Assembly (NCBI GenBank): GCA_002224055.1
Contig: AZLU01000055.1
Span: 155,140 to 219,139 of the forward strand
From: Pezizomycotina sp. ARF18
Lineage: Eukaryota; Ascomycota
Direction of reading: 5' to 3'
DNA length: 64,000 bases
The notes beneath the pieces were generated by a model. That model was not told the origin of the DNA. It made no database searches and saw only the letters and a list, made by a program, of their open reading frames with translations. The position numbers and the translations under genes were made by a program. Below, in pieces: positions 34,239-47,800 of this stretch. Each line of letters begins with the position of its first letter. Positions within the stretch are counted from its first letter, which is position 1.

Positions 34239-36059
34239 TCAAGCTGAAGTCAAACGGAATGTCTGATGACATGGTATCAATCCTGGTAGGACGGAGTACA
34301 GTCTATCAGAATCTGGAACGATGGGAAGGTTGAGCTGCCTCTGGGACATGGAGATCTGGCGCGAAATAGACATGTTCGCGCGCTCGCGATCAGTCGCTCC
34401 GCTTCATCCTTGGCGGCAGTGTCTTCGACGGCTACTGGCTCAGCCGGCGACTCTATTTTTGCCGAGACGGGAGTACGTGCTCGGAGCGGCGTGGTCAGCA
34501 TCTCCCAGTTCCAGACCTGTTCAGCGCCTAGGCGCACCATGTTTGGGGGATCAGGGAAGTCGCTGACAGCGATGCCCGATTCGAGAGCAATGTCGACGAA
34601 GAGGTCTCCGAGACGGCTGAGAACGGCGATAAGGGCCCACGGAATATGGCAACTTCGTGGGGAAGTAAAACCTTCGACATATCCTTATGCTCCACATCGT
34701 CAATCTCGAACTCCTGGTTCTGCAGGAACATCATTAAGGACGGGACAATGTCACTCTCAGGCCGCCTGGACTTGCGAGATACACCTCCTTGTGTAGCTCC
34801 GTTGGGTCTTGGGCTCTATTTCAGGATTCACACCAGAGAGTGCTTCTACGAGAGTTTTTCGGAGTTCTTCCAGCTTCTCCTCATCCGGAGGGGTCTGTGG
34901 TGTCCTTGGTGTCCTTGGAGTTCTCGGAACAGAGATAGAGGGAGAACTTCGGAGTAATGTTCTGGGTTCAGATGTCTCGGTGTTTTAGGACTGAGGCGGA
35001 GATGGTGAGGAGGCGAGGAGGAAGGCGTTTCATCGGATCGCTGTGAGGTTGTTAGAAAAACAATATAGAACAATAATTTATTTGGACGGTATTATGGAGC
35101 GTACCATGATGTAGTTGTTGTCCCTTTCCTTGTCGTTACCCGAAATCCTCCGCTCAAAAATCGTACGTCGCGGTTGCGCTTCTTCCTCTTTAGGAGAAGG
35201 AGGAGCAGGATTGAGGACAGACCCAAACATGATGCTGTACCTCTCCATGTCACTCTTCGGGATATCTATCGACAGCAAATTTTCAGAGGCATGAGCCACC
35301 GCCCTATCCTCTTCGATCGTATCCATCGATTTCTTCGCCGACCCGCCAGAAGAGCGCTTGGAAAAGATTCCTTTTCCTAACAGCTTCTTCCACGTGCCGC
35401 GCTGCTGAGTACCGTTGGTGCTTTCAGCTTTAGTTGGAGAGGCCTTGTTAGGACTCTGCTGCTGCTGCTGATTCTGCTGAGAAGGTTGTTCAGTCTCGTT
35501 TTCTTCCGACTTGCGGAGCGTGATACGATGTTGGGGAAGTACCGGCAGCGGAGACTTGTCGTCTGCTCCTTAGACGAGGTATCAAACGTCGTCATCGTAG
35601 TCATTGTAGTCATCAAAGGAACATGCGTAGGGCTTCCCAAAGCTACCCCTATGAGCTCTTCCGACGGAACTCTCAGTCGCGAAGAGGATCTCATGGGAAA
35701 TCTAGCCGGATCCGGAACGAAGCCATACGGCAGCCCGTCTTCAGCAGGACGAGGTACGGAATCTTTCCCAGCAGTCTTTGGCCGCCCGCTGTCCTCGTTG
35801 TCTTCATTATCCGACCCACAGGCTATCGTTATCACCACCAGACATCCTTGGTCGAGAAACTTCCACTTGGAGGCACCTTCGGGTTTGCGAAAATACTAGT
35901 ACGCCTGGAGTATCTCTTCTGCTGATAAGTCGATAGCCTCTTGCTGCTCCTCTTCCTGTCGTTCACCGATTTCGACCTTGGGGGTGTCTTTCGGAGCTTG
36001 GGTCGCTCGGCCACGCTGGTCTTCGACCTCGACAACGCTCTAATACCTTCCCGTGCCAT
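34239..36059 (-). CDS. Serine/proline-rich fungal protein with MERYSIMFGSVL motif, unknown function
   Basis: The start MAREGIRALSRSKTSV at 36059 opens a basic, disordered N terminus (RSKSVNDRKRSSKRL, RYSRRTSIFANPKVP). A glutamine-rich piece follows (CAG repeat at about 35457-35480). The one well-folded-looking element is SDMERYSIMFGSVLNP (about 35225-35265), a short motif I recall in many uncharacterised filamentous fungal proteins. A later part reads DVEHKDMSKVLLPHEVAI and VRLGAEQVWNWEMLTTPL. The reading ends near 34239 after several frame changes. Low complexity and missing catalytic residues suggest a scaffold or regulatory protein. No function can be given. Confidence 0.5.
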
Positions 36060-39000
36060 CTTTTTTAATCCTTCCGTTTTGACTTCTTTTTATTCAAAAA
36101 TTTAATAGGTAATATAATTTTGGGGGCTGTCAAAGCTTTCCAAAATGAACGGCACCGGGCTGGTAGAATGAGATTCTATGGTAAAAATGTGTTAGCAAAA
36201 GCACTGTCGACAACAGCCAAATACGAGAATCAGCAATAGCAGATATCCCCAGAAGAAAAGATACACATAAAGAAACAGCTAATACCAGAACTTTACATAC
36301 TTTTTTTGTCCCAAAAAAAAAAAAAAAAAAAAAAAAAAACCTCAACAAAGAGGTAAACGAATGAATAGCCCCGCTATATGTAATTTAGGATAAATTTATT
36401 TAAAATGTTCAAAAAAGAATTGACAGAAAGGTGAAAAGGGCACGAGCGGGCATCCGAAGGTACTATATAAGTCCTTAAGTATTCTTTAATGTATTTTTTT
36501 TTTTTTTTCCTTTTTAACCACCACTCCCCCTCCCAAATTGATCGTAACGCCTTTCAATCCGATACACTAGTGGCTACCGCTAAAGGGCAACTAAAGGCGG
36601 GAGATGGAGCAAAACATAAAGATAAAATAAGTTTTAAAAAAAATAAATAGAAATAAATAAAATGGATTGATAGTAAAAGCAAAGGCAAGGGAGAGGGGTT
36701 TCTTAGGTGGGGTTAAAAATGGTGTCTGTGTGTTCTGGTTTGAGAATGAGGGGGAATGTCATAGAGTGTTTCGCAGCGACAGATAGATTAAAAAAAAAAA
36801 GAAAAGAAAAGAAGAAAAGAAAAGAAAAGCATTTTAGCATTTTAGTATTTTAGCATTTTAGCATTACCTTTCTCTGACGGGCTCTTGATAAAGGTGACAG
36901 CAACGGTGCAACTGAAACAAGCCGACTGAAAGACAAAAAGAGAAGCGTATGTATGTATAAGTATATATAAGTAGATAGGTATAAGGTGATAATATTGATT
37001 CAAAAGAGTGCGATACGCGGTGAGCAGGATGTTTCTGTTGACTGGTGTTAAATATATAGCCAAGCTAATACTAATGCAAATCCGCTAGTTAGAAAAATGA
37101 ATGAACGAATAATAATAAATAAGGAATGAAATTGTCTTTTAATGAAAGTCAAGAAAAAAGGTATTGAACAAGAAAGAATAGTGATAGAAAGAACTAGAAG
37201 AAAGGTAGAAAGAAGAGAAAGAAGAAGAAATGGAAGGAAGAGAGGAAAAGAAGAAAGAAAAAAGCTAGCGGCCAGCTTTTTATGAATTCTTTCAGCTGCG
37301 GCGCCGCTTCCTACTTTTAATCTCTCTTAATTAATGACGACTCTTTTTCCTTTGGATGTCGTTGGCGCTCACCTGCGACAACTGCTTGCTGGCTGGCCGG
37401 CAGGGCAGAACGGAGAATGGGTCCAGAAAATTCTTAGAAGAAACGATAATTCCAACAGTTCACGAATAGCCTTCCAGGATCCCTGAAATCCATATATCGA
37501 GGTTATAGGATACAAAGAGAAAAGAGAAAAGAGAAAAAAAAAAAAAAAAAAAAACAAGTAATTTATTGTTATTATTATTATCATCATTATTATTATTTAT
37601 TACCTGGGTCCAAGATATCTTGGTTGAGGGCAGAGGAAGACCGTCGTCGATTGGTAGCGGTTATCTCTTCGCTGTAATTAAAAAGAAAAAGACAATTATT
37701 TTGACGAGGGTGAGAAAAGAAAATATAGTTATTATTATTATTAATTATTATTGTTTCTTTTTGAACAGAGCTAGCTGCTTGCCAACAATTTGAGAAGCTT
37801 AGAGGCATTCTTTTTAAGGGAGTTAATCAATCAAAAGAATGGATTAATCAATTATCCATTCTTCTCTTTTTATGTTATATATTGCTTGAGGACCGTACGC
37901 CTCTCAAACGGAAGATATTCACATTGCGCTTGGGAGCGAGGGGTACTTCCAGAGAGATAATTTGGGCAACCTTTGTCCAGGCCACCTCGACTTCATTGAG
38001 GCCGCTGCTCCTACTTCAGGGTAAAAGAAAAAGAAAAGAAGTAAATCGTCAGTGAATAAGTAAGAAAAGCCGCTCGAGAAAGACAGTAGATCTTCCATCC
38101 AAGTTTTTTTTTCTTGATAAATAATATTCCGTATCGAGGGGAATAAAAGAATATTCAGCAACACGCATTAGTAGTTACATCTCCGAAGAATCGATAGGCC
38201 CCTCCAAAAAAAAAAAAAAAAAAAAAAAAAAATGGGGTACATGCAGGTCTTGACAGCGCGGCACCGATATGACAAAGGATGATATGCGTTGAAGAGAAAG
38301 GAAGAAGTCCTGCTGTGTACGTGTTTCCAACAATCTCTCCCCCTCAGCGCCTCGTATCACTTTGCTTGTCAGACGAAGGATAATAGAAGGGGGGAAAGAA
38401 AAAGGAAAAATAGTATGACCCTCTATAAAAAAATATTTATCTGTAATTCTGCAAATCAGCCCAATCGCTAGCGTCATAGGCTAATCGTTGTGGGTCTTGT
38501 TTCAAGTTTCGAAAGGCGGCTCCTCGCCACAACTGAAAAACAGCCGGTGAATGGTCAATCATAGAGGTGTTAAAAATTGCTCGTCAGCTCCAACGGCAAC
38601 CTGGCATTTTACCATTGTAATTATTTAAACTCAGATGAAAAGCATCCAATACCGAGGAGCATTCCATCCACTCGCATAGAATATTCTTCATGAGCCCTAC
38701 GGGTTCCGAGCCTTACCGCGTGAGCTGTTTAAACGCACTTGGAGGTGACAACAAATTTCAGATCCCCAACGAATCGTATATTGTCAATCCTCATGGAGCC
38801 TCCGGAAGAACGAAACTAGAAGGAAACTATGTTTATTGTTATTGATTTTTATTTTAAATTATTTTATATTTTTTTGCCAGCAACTGTTAATAACTGATCG
38901 GATCAACTGAGGACCAAACGCAGATTTATTGCTCAAATGATAAGTAGATCGTAAGGAAAATCAACCGGGGACGGGGAAATGGCACTGGATGGTCAACTCA

Positions 39001-40762
39001 GCAGTTACCCGTCACCCGTATCGCTGAAATCCAAATTTTCCCGTCTTCCCATGAAGAAATAGCAAGTTGCCTTCGAAAAGTAGCGAGCTCCGAGTCGCAG
39101 AATAATTGCGGTGTTAATTGCACCATTCCGATTTGTGCACATGTGGTCGTCTTTCCATATTAGATGAGCCCAGGACGGGTAACACTGATGAGTGCCTGAG
39201 CTTGTTTCATGACGATTGGATTTTCCCTGTAAATTGAGGAACTACAGAGATATATAAGTGTGTGCTGCAATATATTTTTCACAAGGCCAAGGACATAAGG
39301 GCGACTCCTTAAAGGGAGCAGAGGAAAAGGGATCAGCTAGGATTGAAAAATAACAAATGAAGAAAGAAGAAATCTATATATCGAAAAGTTATAACGATAT
39401 ACGCGTCCTCCTTGGACAGGCTCTACTTTGTTCCGTAATAAACGGGCTGAAGTGGCTATAGCCATTCTGCCTTTGCTTCTTTAGACTGTTAGGCCCCTCT
39501 CCGCTGGCGGTCGCCGGTGACCATCCATGCTGTGGCGTGGACGAAAAAAAAATCGATTTCTAGAAGGGAAAAACTTAGCTTGCCAGCTTTAACCGAAAAG
39601 GGGTACGGAATTTCAGTTTTGAGCTGGCACAAGAGGGCCAAGGGGGACCGGAAGAAGCAATTGCAATGGCAAGGTCAGGCTAAACGGAAAAAATACGTTT
39701 AAGCTTAAATAAAGTATCTTCTTGAGTGCAAAAGGCGGAAAACGTAGTGTAGAATTCCCTCCAGATATCCCCGGAAATTTGCTCCGAGAGGAGGAAACAG
39801 TAAACGAATTCTTAGTTAGATAAAGGAAATTGAAATAAGCCAGTAAAAAGACCAATAATCAGTTAGAAGAGGTACCGAGGAGCAAGTTTGTATTATTATC
39901 AATTTCAATCGTTCGTTGGAGATTTAGCTTTGCATCGTTTGCTTTCAGTTCTTCAAGAAGAACGTATCAGACATCAAGAGAGAATGCAAAAGCGAAAGGC
40001 ATACAGTCGAAGAATCCGTTTTCGACGGTATATACTATTAGGAATTTTAGAGGCAATTCGTGAATCAAGATTTGTCAACCGCTCAACAGCCCGGCGCTGC
40101 CTGATATAAAGCACGGAAAGACATTCTATCTCGGGAACCGCTAAACATCCGAAGTGCATTGTAGGACGGCCCGACGACGCATTCTTCACAATAAACCTAA
40201 GTGTCGGCGGTATTAATCCTCCGTAGCTAGCTAGGCTATCATCTCTTCCTCGAAAAGCGATATCTTAATTTTTAGATATTCCCCGTCGTGAAGGTCGATT
40301 CCCTTTACATACCTTGAAAAAAAAACGTTAGACCAAACAGCGCTTTCGACAAACCCGCTCAACCTTTGTGATACCTCAGCGTCCCTGCTTAATTTCCCGT
40401 GCTCTTAGTGCGACAAACACAACAAAGATAAATCATGTGCATCGCAAGTTTTTTGTATGACATTTGGCTTAAGGAGTTTGATATCGCTCTCCTCCATCGC
40501 AAATCCTCCTTGATAGCTTGCCATTACTCACTCGAGAGTCGAGACTCCCCTGCGTATCTCTTTCCATAGAACGTTATCCCTTGTCCTTACGTTTTTGTTC
40601 TTTCAGCTTCAGGCAGATAGTGGCCCCTCTCTCCAAGGATTAGCCGTTTGCTCGCTCTCATCGATTCGGCCGTGTAGTTTCAAGGATAACTTTCGATGAC
40701 AGCCATCTGAGAGTAGAGCTAGCCCAGAAATCAACCAGATTGATGTAACCAAAGGGGCCGAT

Positions 40763-40793
<31 letters not shown>

Positions 40794-41240
40794 CTCGTTG
40801 AAGCTTCATCCCTATCATTCCTTTCCGAGACCTGAAAACCTTTGAAACGAAGACATTAAGGATATTCCTGACTGGCTTCCACGAACGGTATCTGGAAGAA
40901 TCTATCCCGTTATTGAAGTACGTGGTGCTTTACCGCTTGGTATAGAATCACTGTAGTCAAGAAAGAGGTAGAACCAGCCAGTTAAACATGGAGAGAAAAT
41001 TGAGTTGGAAAGCAATATATGGTAACCTGCCGCAATAATTCGCTAGCTACTTGTACGTTGCTTACTGTTAGACTGCCGCGAGAATGGTGGGTGTTGAATC
41101 GCGTAGGTCACGCTCGTTTTTTTTTTTTTTTTTTTTTTTTTTTGTGTTGTAAATTTGAGCTCAGAAATTTCACCCCGGAGAATTTCTACCATTCTGAGGT
41201 TACTTTTGCTGTTACCTCTCATAACAGAGATTTGCGCAAC
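36060..41240. other. Five-kilobase spacer rich in A/T tracts
   Basis: Long homopolymers lie at 36313-36339, 38206-38232, 40767-40793 and 41117-41143 (27 bases each), with GAAAA repeats near 36800 and 37200. Apart from the candidate exons listed separately, no gene is seen. Confidence 0.45.
37370..38532 (-). CDS. Candidate multi-exon gene, unknown product
   Basis: Short protein-like stretches follow one another on the minus strand between plausible splice sites. They are WRGAAFRNLKQDPQRLAYDA continuing SDWADLQNY (38441-38532, after a TTTTTCAG acceptor), NEVEVAWTKVAQIISLEVPL with APKRNVNIFRLRGV (about 37911-38010), EEITATNRRRSSSALNQDIL (about 37605-37675, acceptor TTACAG and donor GTAATA) and SWKAIRELLELS (about 37440-37490). 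The composition is helical and charged, unlike the surrounding repeats. No family is recognised and the exon chain is unproven. Confidence 0.25.
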
Positions 41241-44180
41241 CGCAATACAAAGACCTCAACACCCCTATCACGTCCAGCATTGAGTATTCCACCAATCAAA
41301 GCCACATTCTCCGAAACGCGCTCTTTCAGCGAAACATTCGTATTTTAGACTACTAAATACCAATAACGGAGTCAATGGGCCAAGGAAGCAGACGCGGAGT
41401 TTGCATCTCCGACCGACGGAGACGATGAGGAAGATGTTTCTTTCGGCTCGGAAGACGCACCGCACGAAATGGAGGAGGACCAGGTGACGACGACCTTGAG
41501 TATACGGTTTACACAGAGGGAGGGGACGATGAAGGAGAATACGAGGGTGAAGAAGAGGAGTACGACGAGTCCGGCGACGTCGAGGAGGAAGACACGGAAG
41601 AGGACAATACAGCGCGACGGACGAGTCCGGCGACGATGAGGATATAACGAGAAGTCCGAAGATATTTGAACCCCACGAGGTGAGTAACCGAGAATACGCG
41701 TGATTTGACTTAAACATGGAAGAAAAGAAGGGTAAGAGTAGATGAGAGCTACCGCAGCAAATTGAGCATAACACTTGAATTACTCTTAAACAGTTAATAT
41801 CGCATACGTCGCACCTGTTGCAAGCCGCCTACGATTCCTCGAAATCGACGACGACGCCGGCGACAACGACGACCTCGACGGCGACGAAACCAACAACAGC
41901 GTCGGCCGGCTGATCCTTTCGCCGGCCCAGAGGGAAGCCCAGCTGCAGAAGACAACGCACCTGTTCCTGAACGCGATTTCGAATTTCACCGCGGGTTCGG
42001 ACGACGAGCGGCTCGAGAACGCCGAGTAGTGTCGTCGCTAGTATCCAGCTTTACTTCCCGCCACCCTTGATCCCACAGCAGCTCAACCTCAATTCCAACA
42101 CGCACTTGCTCAGGCATGCGCCCGCTGCCCGGCCGCGACCTTTGGTCCTGTTGAAACTGGCTGAACAAGTACCACCCGTCGCCTGAGAGCAAGCATTTGA
42201 CGGAGGTGATCGAGTACAGCCGAACTGCGCAACCACCCGGAGTACTGGAGCATCGTCCAGAGCTCGCCTGCGAGGCGGCTTAGGGATTGCCAGCAGCTGC
42301 TCAGCGCAGCGGACTGGGGCGCCACGCCGGCCTCGCAGGCCGGCATCAAAAAATACAGCCACGGTGCAGTACCCGCGATCCAAGCCGCCGGGAAACCTCT
42401 CGATATCATAAACCAGAGCCCCGTGATGAACCTCATCTACCCGAGGCTGCAATTAGGGCGGCGGCCTAGGTCACGGTAAAGGCAGGGCGTCTTCGGGTCA
42501 GGGTAAAGACGACAAGTGGAGGTCGGTTCGCTGCCGTGGAGGATTTGGCGTTCTAGGATAACGCGGGCGATAGAGGCTCTCCGGAGGGATACGAGGCGGA
42601 CCGAGGACGTGATCAAGCCTGCCTCGCGCAAAGCGGATAAAAGCGGCCTGTTCCGTTCGAAAAGACGACGAAGCGTCCGGCGGCGTTATCCCGATCGAGA
42701 TATCCAAGCAGATGCGCATCGTCCTCGAAATACTGTTCGGAAACAAGCAGTGATCACGGGAGTAGCGGATAACTGGTTCGACGCCGTCGCGGGTCTCGTG
42801 GCTTCCACGAGAGACGGCGCCTCGGGAGAAGGATGGATATCGATAACCAGGAGGGTACGATTACGATAGTACCCGGGAGCTTCGCACGGCGGAGCATCCG
42901 ATAAAGAGGATATCGAAGATGTTCCACATGGTCACGGACAACGAGATGCCCGCTGCCGAGCATGCCCGAGCCTGAGACCGCGCTGGGGGATATACTGGCG
43001 GAAGGCTGGCGGAGTGCCTCGATCGCATACGGACGGACAGTTTACTTCGTCGCCAGCGGACCGCCGAACTGCCGGGTGGGTGGATACCTAGGAGATAGGC
43101 AAGGAGAGCACGTGTTAGCAAACTTCGGCGAGGACGTTTTGGAAACGCTCAATTCGAACATGGTCGCGCCCGGAGTCCGGGAAGGATAGCAGCAGCATAC
43201 GCGAAGGCATTGTGTTCCGTCGGCATCCTCACGGCTCCGACGACCTGATGGAAGGCTGGGAGTCGCCGTCCGGGTCCTGAGCCGCGTCAACACGATTACA
43301 CCAAAACGTCGCCGCGAAGCTCCTGAAATCGGTCAAGCTCCACTCCGGCTCCATATCCCGCACCGAGAAGCTGCTCAACGTCTGCCAAACGCTCGGCTTC
43401 TACGAAGAAAAAAATACATCTCCCAGAAATTCGCCAAGAAACTACTGAAGACTACGCCGGCGAAGATCGGGGACGCCCTGACGTAACTTCTCGAGGGCGG
43501 AAGAGCGCGGCGGACATCCACGAGGTCATGGCGTCTTACATGAGGAACCCTTTTGGCTCACGTCCGTTCCGGAGGATTCGAGTTAGATCCATGTTCCAGC
43601 GGATCATAAGCTCCCCCGACGAGCTCCGGGAGGACGACCTCCTGAGGCGTGAGGTTCTCCGGTTATGCCGCCCTCAGGGGATTCACGCGGCAAGGGCGGA
43701 AAGGCGGATAGAGCAGGCGGCGAAGACGCTGTGGGCTGATGAGGCGCCGGCGAAAAAAGTCGACTGCGGCGTCCTTGACGAGGAGTTTCAGAGCGTTGGA
43801 CGTCGAGGCCGGCGCTTTCATCGTGAAATGCCTCACTACTAGGTAAAATATCCTCCTGCATTTTTTTTTTCTTCTTCTATCTTATATTTACGTTACTGAC
43901 TAATATCAACTCTTAAAATTTTTCCAGGCCTTGTCTCCTCACTCGTTCAGAAGACATATTCACATCCTCCGGGTGCTAGAAGCGCTATTACTCGTCGGGG
44001 ATCAACGCTGGAAGGCACGCAGGATTTCTTCCAAACGGTAGCCGGGAGCAAAGGGACGACAAGCGGAAGTACCCCTCAAGGACACAGAATTCGTAGAGGC
44101 AGTGGGTCTCCTCCGGATGCTGCTGGCGCAGCAGCTCGGCGATGTCTGGTTAAACACTGCATCGCCGAATACATGAATAA
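41241..44180 (+). CDS. Probable nucleoporin Nup85 (Y-complex), frameshifted
   Basis: An N-terminal low-complexity part (PLSRPALSIPPIKATFSETR, 41263) is followed by a very acidic stretch (41395-41680) ending at a GTGAGT donor (41681). After the intron come VAPVASRLRFLEIDDDAGDN and VGRLILSPAQREAQLQKTTH, then LFLNAISNFTAGSDDERLEN (about 41940-42028). Further helical pieces follow in changing frames: LVLLKLAEQV, HLTEVIEY, EYWSIVQSSPARRL, IPIEISKQMRIVLEILFGNK (about 42690) and AGWVDT-flanked sequence; KSVKLHSGSISRTEKLLNVC (about 43335) continues directly into QTLGFYEEK. This order recalls the alpha-helical solenoid of filamentous fungal Nup85, a subunit of the Y-shaped nuclear pore scaffold. Start and end are uncertain and frame changes are dense. 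An unrelated helical solenoid protein remains possible. Confidence 0.4.
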
Positions 44181-44863
44181 CGAAAACATCGCATATCCTT
44201 TCTTTCTTTTTACTTTTTTTTTTTTTTTGATGGAATCTGTCTGTAACGAATTAGACCAATAATATTACATCTAGCTTCTAGCTCCATGCTTTGTTTTTTA
44301 AAGCATGTTAACGTTAACCTTCTATATGTTGTGTTAGAAATTTATTAAAGGCGAAAGGGAAACCCGTATGGTTATTTACGCATGTTATATTATTGAGGGC
44401 TATTTACCCCGTGAAATCAAACATCTTTGATGGATAACCGTAAAGTGTTGCTAACACATATGATAGCATTTCCAATGATGGAATCTGTTACGAGGTTCAA
44501 TTACATATAGAGTAGTGGTGCGGTTTTTTGTTTTCTGACTAGCGAGAAGGGTGAAAACGAAAGGAAGAAAGAGGACATATACAGGGGTGCTTCGCTCTCA
44601 AGAAAGAATTAAGTACAGAACGGTTATCTGGCGATATCTAGTCCTAACGGGGTTTCTAACAGCCATTACCTGAATAATTGGATAACTGGATAAATAGTTT
44701 AATAATTTTTCAAGTGCGATCAAAGTGAAAAAGTGCGAGCAAGGTAAAATAAGAACGTCTTTAGGATATGCCAATGTTATTATTCTTTTTTTTAAAGTTG
44801 ATAAAGATTGATTACACGGCATAATCCTCCGCATTAAAAAGAATTTAGTAAGTTCATGCGATG
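44181..44863. other. Spacer
   Basis: No gene is seen. It contains T runs near 44210-44230. Confidence 0.4.
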
Positions 44864-47800
44864 TCAGACCGAGAGCGTCATTTGTGAACTCCGTTTCCTC
44901 ACGCTAAAGAGAAATGGGGAGTGTGTTAGCAGGGTCCTTTGGGTTGTGTATATTCAGTAGGAGAGATCCTGGTATGGTACGTACTTGATGTGTTGATTTC
45001 AATCCGGTAGCTACGCTTGCGCTAGGATTGCGGCCGCGTAACGGATTCCTCTGTCTGTATGATACTCCGTTTCACCGAGAACGGTTTCCAGCCTGGGCTG
45101 GACGTAGCTCCAAGCACCAGCGTTCAGCGGCTCTCTTGCGTCCAGATGACCTCCTAAGTTGGGGCTCCGTTTCACCGAGAACGGTTTCCAGCCTGGGCTG
45201 GACGTAGCTCCAAGCACCAGCGTTCAGCGGCTCTCTTGCTCCAGATGCCTCTCAAGTTGGGGTACTGGTCAAGTTGTCCCTAAGCTGCTCGTAGGAAGTG
45301 ATGAAGCTGCTCCACCCGTGAGCGACATCGTCTACCTTGTGTTTTGGCGAGCCTTTATAAGCGCAGCGTAGACCTGACCGTACAGATAACAGCCTCGTGC
45401 ACTCCTCGGCGGGTTTCAGAGCGGTACCGGTTCGGTTATGATCGTCCATCTGAAATGAAATCTCCGGTAAACTCCGTGATATCGATCGAGCAAGAGGATG
45501 GCGCGCAGAGATTTACTGAAGAAATATGAGAGCTTAATTGCTCGTTAGCAACTTTGAACTTTATGACCATCTTCGATTAGAATTTGAACTTACGTTTCGG
45601 AAAGCACGGTTCATCTTCTCCGCAGAACGTGGGAACAAATTGGATGGCGTGGTCATGTAAACAATCTGCTATTCGCATCCTGGTGCTGACGAGCGATCTT
45701 CTCGGGTGCGGGGAACCCTCGTCCTCGTTACATAATTGAGTAAACGTTCGAAGCCTACCGAAGAATGCTCCGGACCTTGTCCATCGTAACCGTGGGGTAA
45801 TGACATACAAACCCGACCTTTGTAGCCACTTGACTCCCCCAGCAATAACTGATCGACGAGCACTGTGCATTGTTTGCGAAATCACCGAACTGGGCTTCCC
45901 AAATGACCAGAGCATCTGGTGAATAGAGCGAATACCCATATTCGAAACCAAGTCTTGATTTGTTTTAAATCCTTTAGTTTTGTTCAATGAGTCCTTTATA
46001 TTATGTTGCATAGTTCAAGTGAAGTAACTTACGCTCCGAATTCGCTCAGCGACGAGTTGATATAACGAATTGCCCTGGTCCTTGGAGACGTGCTAAGAGC
46101 TTGTACGTAGCCTCACTTCTTCGTGAAGACAGATGTCTTTGCAAAAGTACCTCGCTCAACGTCCTGCCCAGAAACTCGACGTGCTGCCGTCGCTGACCAA
46201 CGTACCAACGCTAATGCTTCCGCAGTAGCCCAGTCAATTCCTTTACCTTCTTCGACGGTTTCTGGCGCCCAGCGAGAATTCTGACAATCTTTGTGGACGT
46301 TGAATCCTGGGGGAGCTGACGAATGACCTTCCGCGATGTGCTTCAGATTGGATTCTTCCGCGGCTTGGTATATGGGAAGGACCTCGGTAGCAAGCTCCTT
46401 GGAGATTTGAACCCTTCCAAGCTAGTAAGCCATTCGCGGAGTCGACTGGTAATCCTCTTGATTTCGCAAAGCTCTCTTCCAGCATACCCAACCCTAATTT
46501 ATCTGTTAATCCGATATCGATCCTATGCATCCTAAGGCTTCTTACTCACCACTTCTTGTGTTCATTTATATTCAGTCCTCGGTGAAGCTTCCTTCCTTCA
46601 GAGCTTGTTCACGTATTTCGCAAGCGCGGTTCCTGGGCTCAATCTTTTCGAATGAGGTTGTAGCCTTGGTTGTATCGGTTTCGTTGTGGCCTGTTTTCTG
46701 TTAACATACTATGTCGAAAACATCCTTCTTGAACTCGCCCTCCAATCAGCGCAAGCTGACAGACGAACCTACAGCCTCAACATCATCAGCGTTCACGTGG
46801 AAAACGGGGCTCGATTTGCCTTGGCGATATCGGAACAGTACTGCGTTGACGCGCAAAACGTGGTCGGTCGTATAATCCGATCTGATTTTGACAATGATGT
46901 GAATGGACCACCGGTAGAAAATGCCGGTAACGAATGGAAACCTAGGTCTCGTACACAACGCCTTGAGCAGCAATGCAGCTCTCCGTGGATCAGACGCATA
47001 GCCGTCTTGTGCTCCTTCTCGTCATTGTTGTATGCTGAATAGCCCTCGTCTTGCCCAAAACAACCGGGTCTTCGGTCCTCCAGATGCGAAGGGTTCAACA
47101 AGAAAGCTGAACCCGCTGCCGGAAGCGTCGGACGCTCAAAATTCATTCCCAAATGGTATTTCACGTCGCCGGAGCCCTCGTCGCCGGTTCGGCGGATCCC
47201 GCAAACTCCTGAAGATGGACTCGTTCGGCTTGCGCACAACGTTGGAGAATGTTCAGACGACTCTGTGGGCATACCGATGACAATATCCTTAACGCCGAAA
47301 TCGACGGACCTATCTATCAAAGCCTTCATACCAGGGACCAAACTTTCACATCCTTCGAGACCGAACCTCTTGTCTAGTATGGTTTAGTTGACAGGAAGGT
47401 TTCGAACGACGACGACCATTATTATACGGTCGAGATTCGCCTCTTCTCATCGATGGAATACTTGTACGTCGGAATTCGACACGCTCACGGATCCAATCAC
47501 ACTGCGCTCGTCGGGAATATGCACGTATTCGACACCGTAAGACCCGCAATAGGTACGTTTCGCAAGCGTCCACGATTTCCCTCAGCGTCATCTTCTCCTT
47601 GCCATCCATAGCGAAACGGGGATAGATTACCGGGTCCCAATGCGTACTCCCAAGTTCGAACCTGGGACGAGCGACGGTATTCCTCCGCCTGCAGCCTGTT
47701 GGGACGATATCGGAGGAAGCTTGGAAGGCGCGTTCCGGCGATATATTCGAGTCTTCCATTTATTACGGAAGTAGATTTGCCATATATGTGAACGCTCGAA

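Noticed and set aside
47640-47670. tRNA-like TpsiC arm (CCAAGTTCGAACCTGGG)
   Set aside because: The stem has a mismatch, no acceptor or anticodon arm fits around it, and it lies inside the KGD1 coding region.
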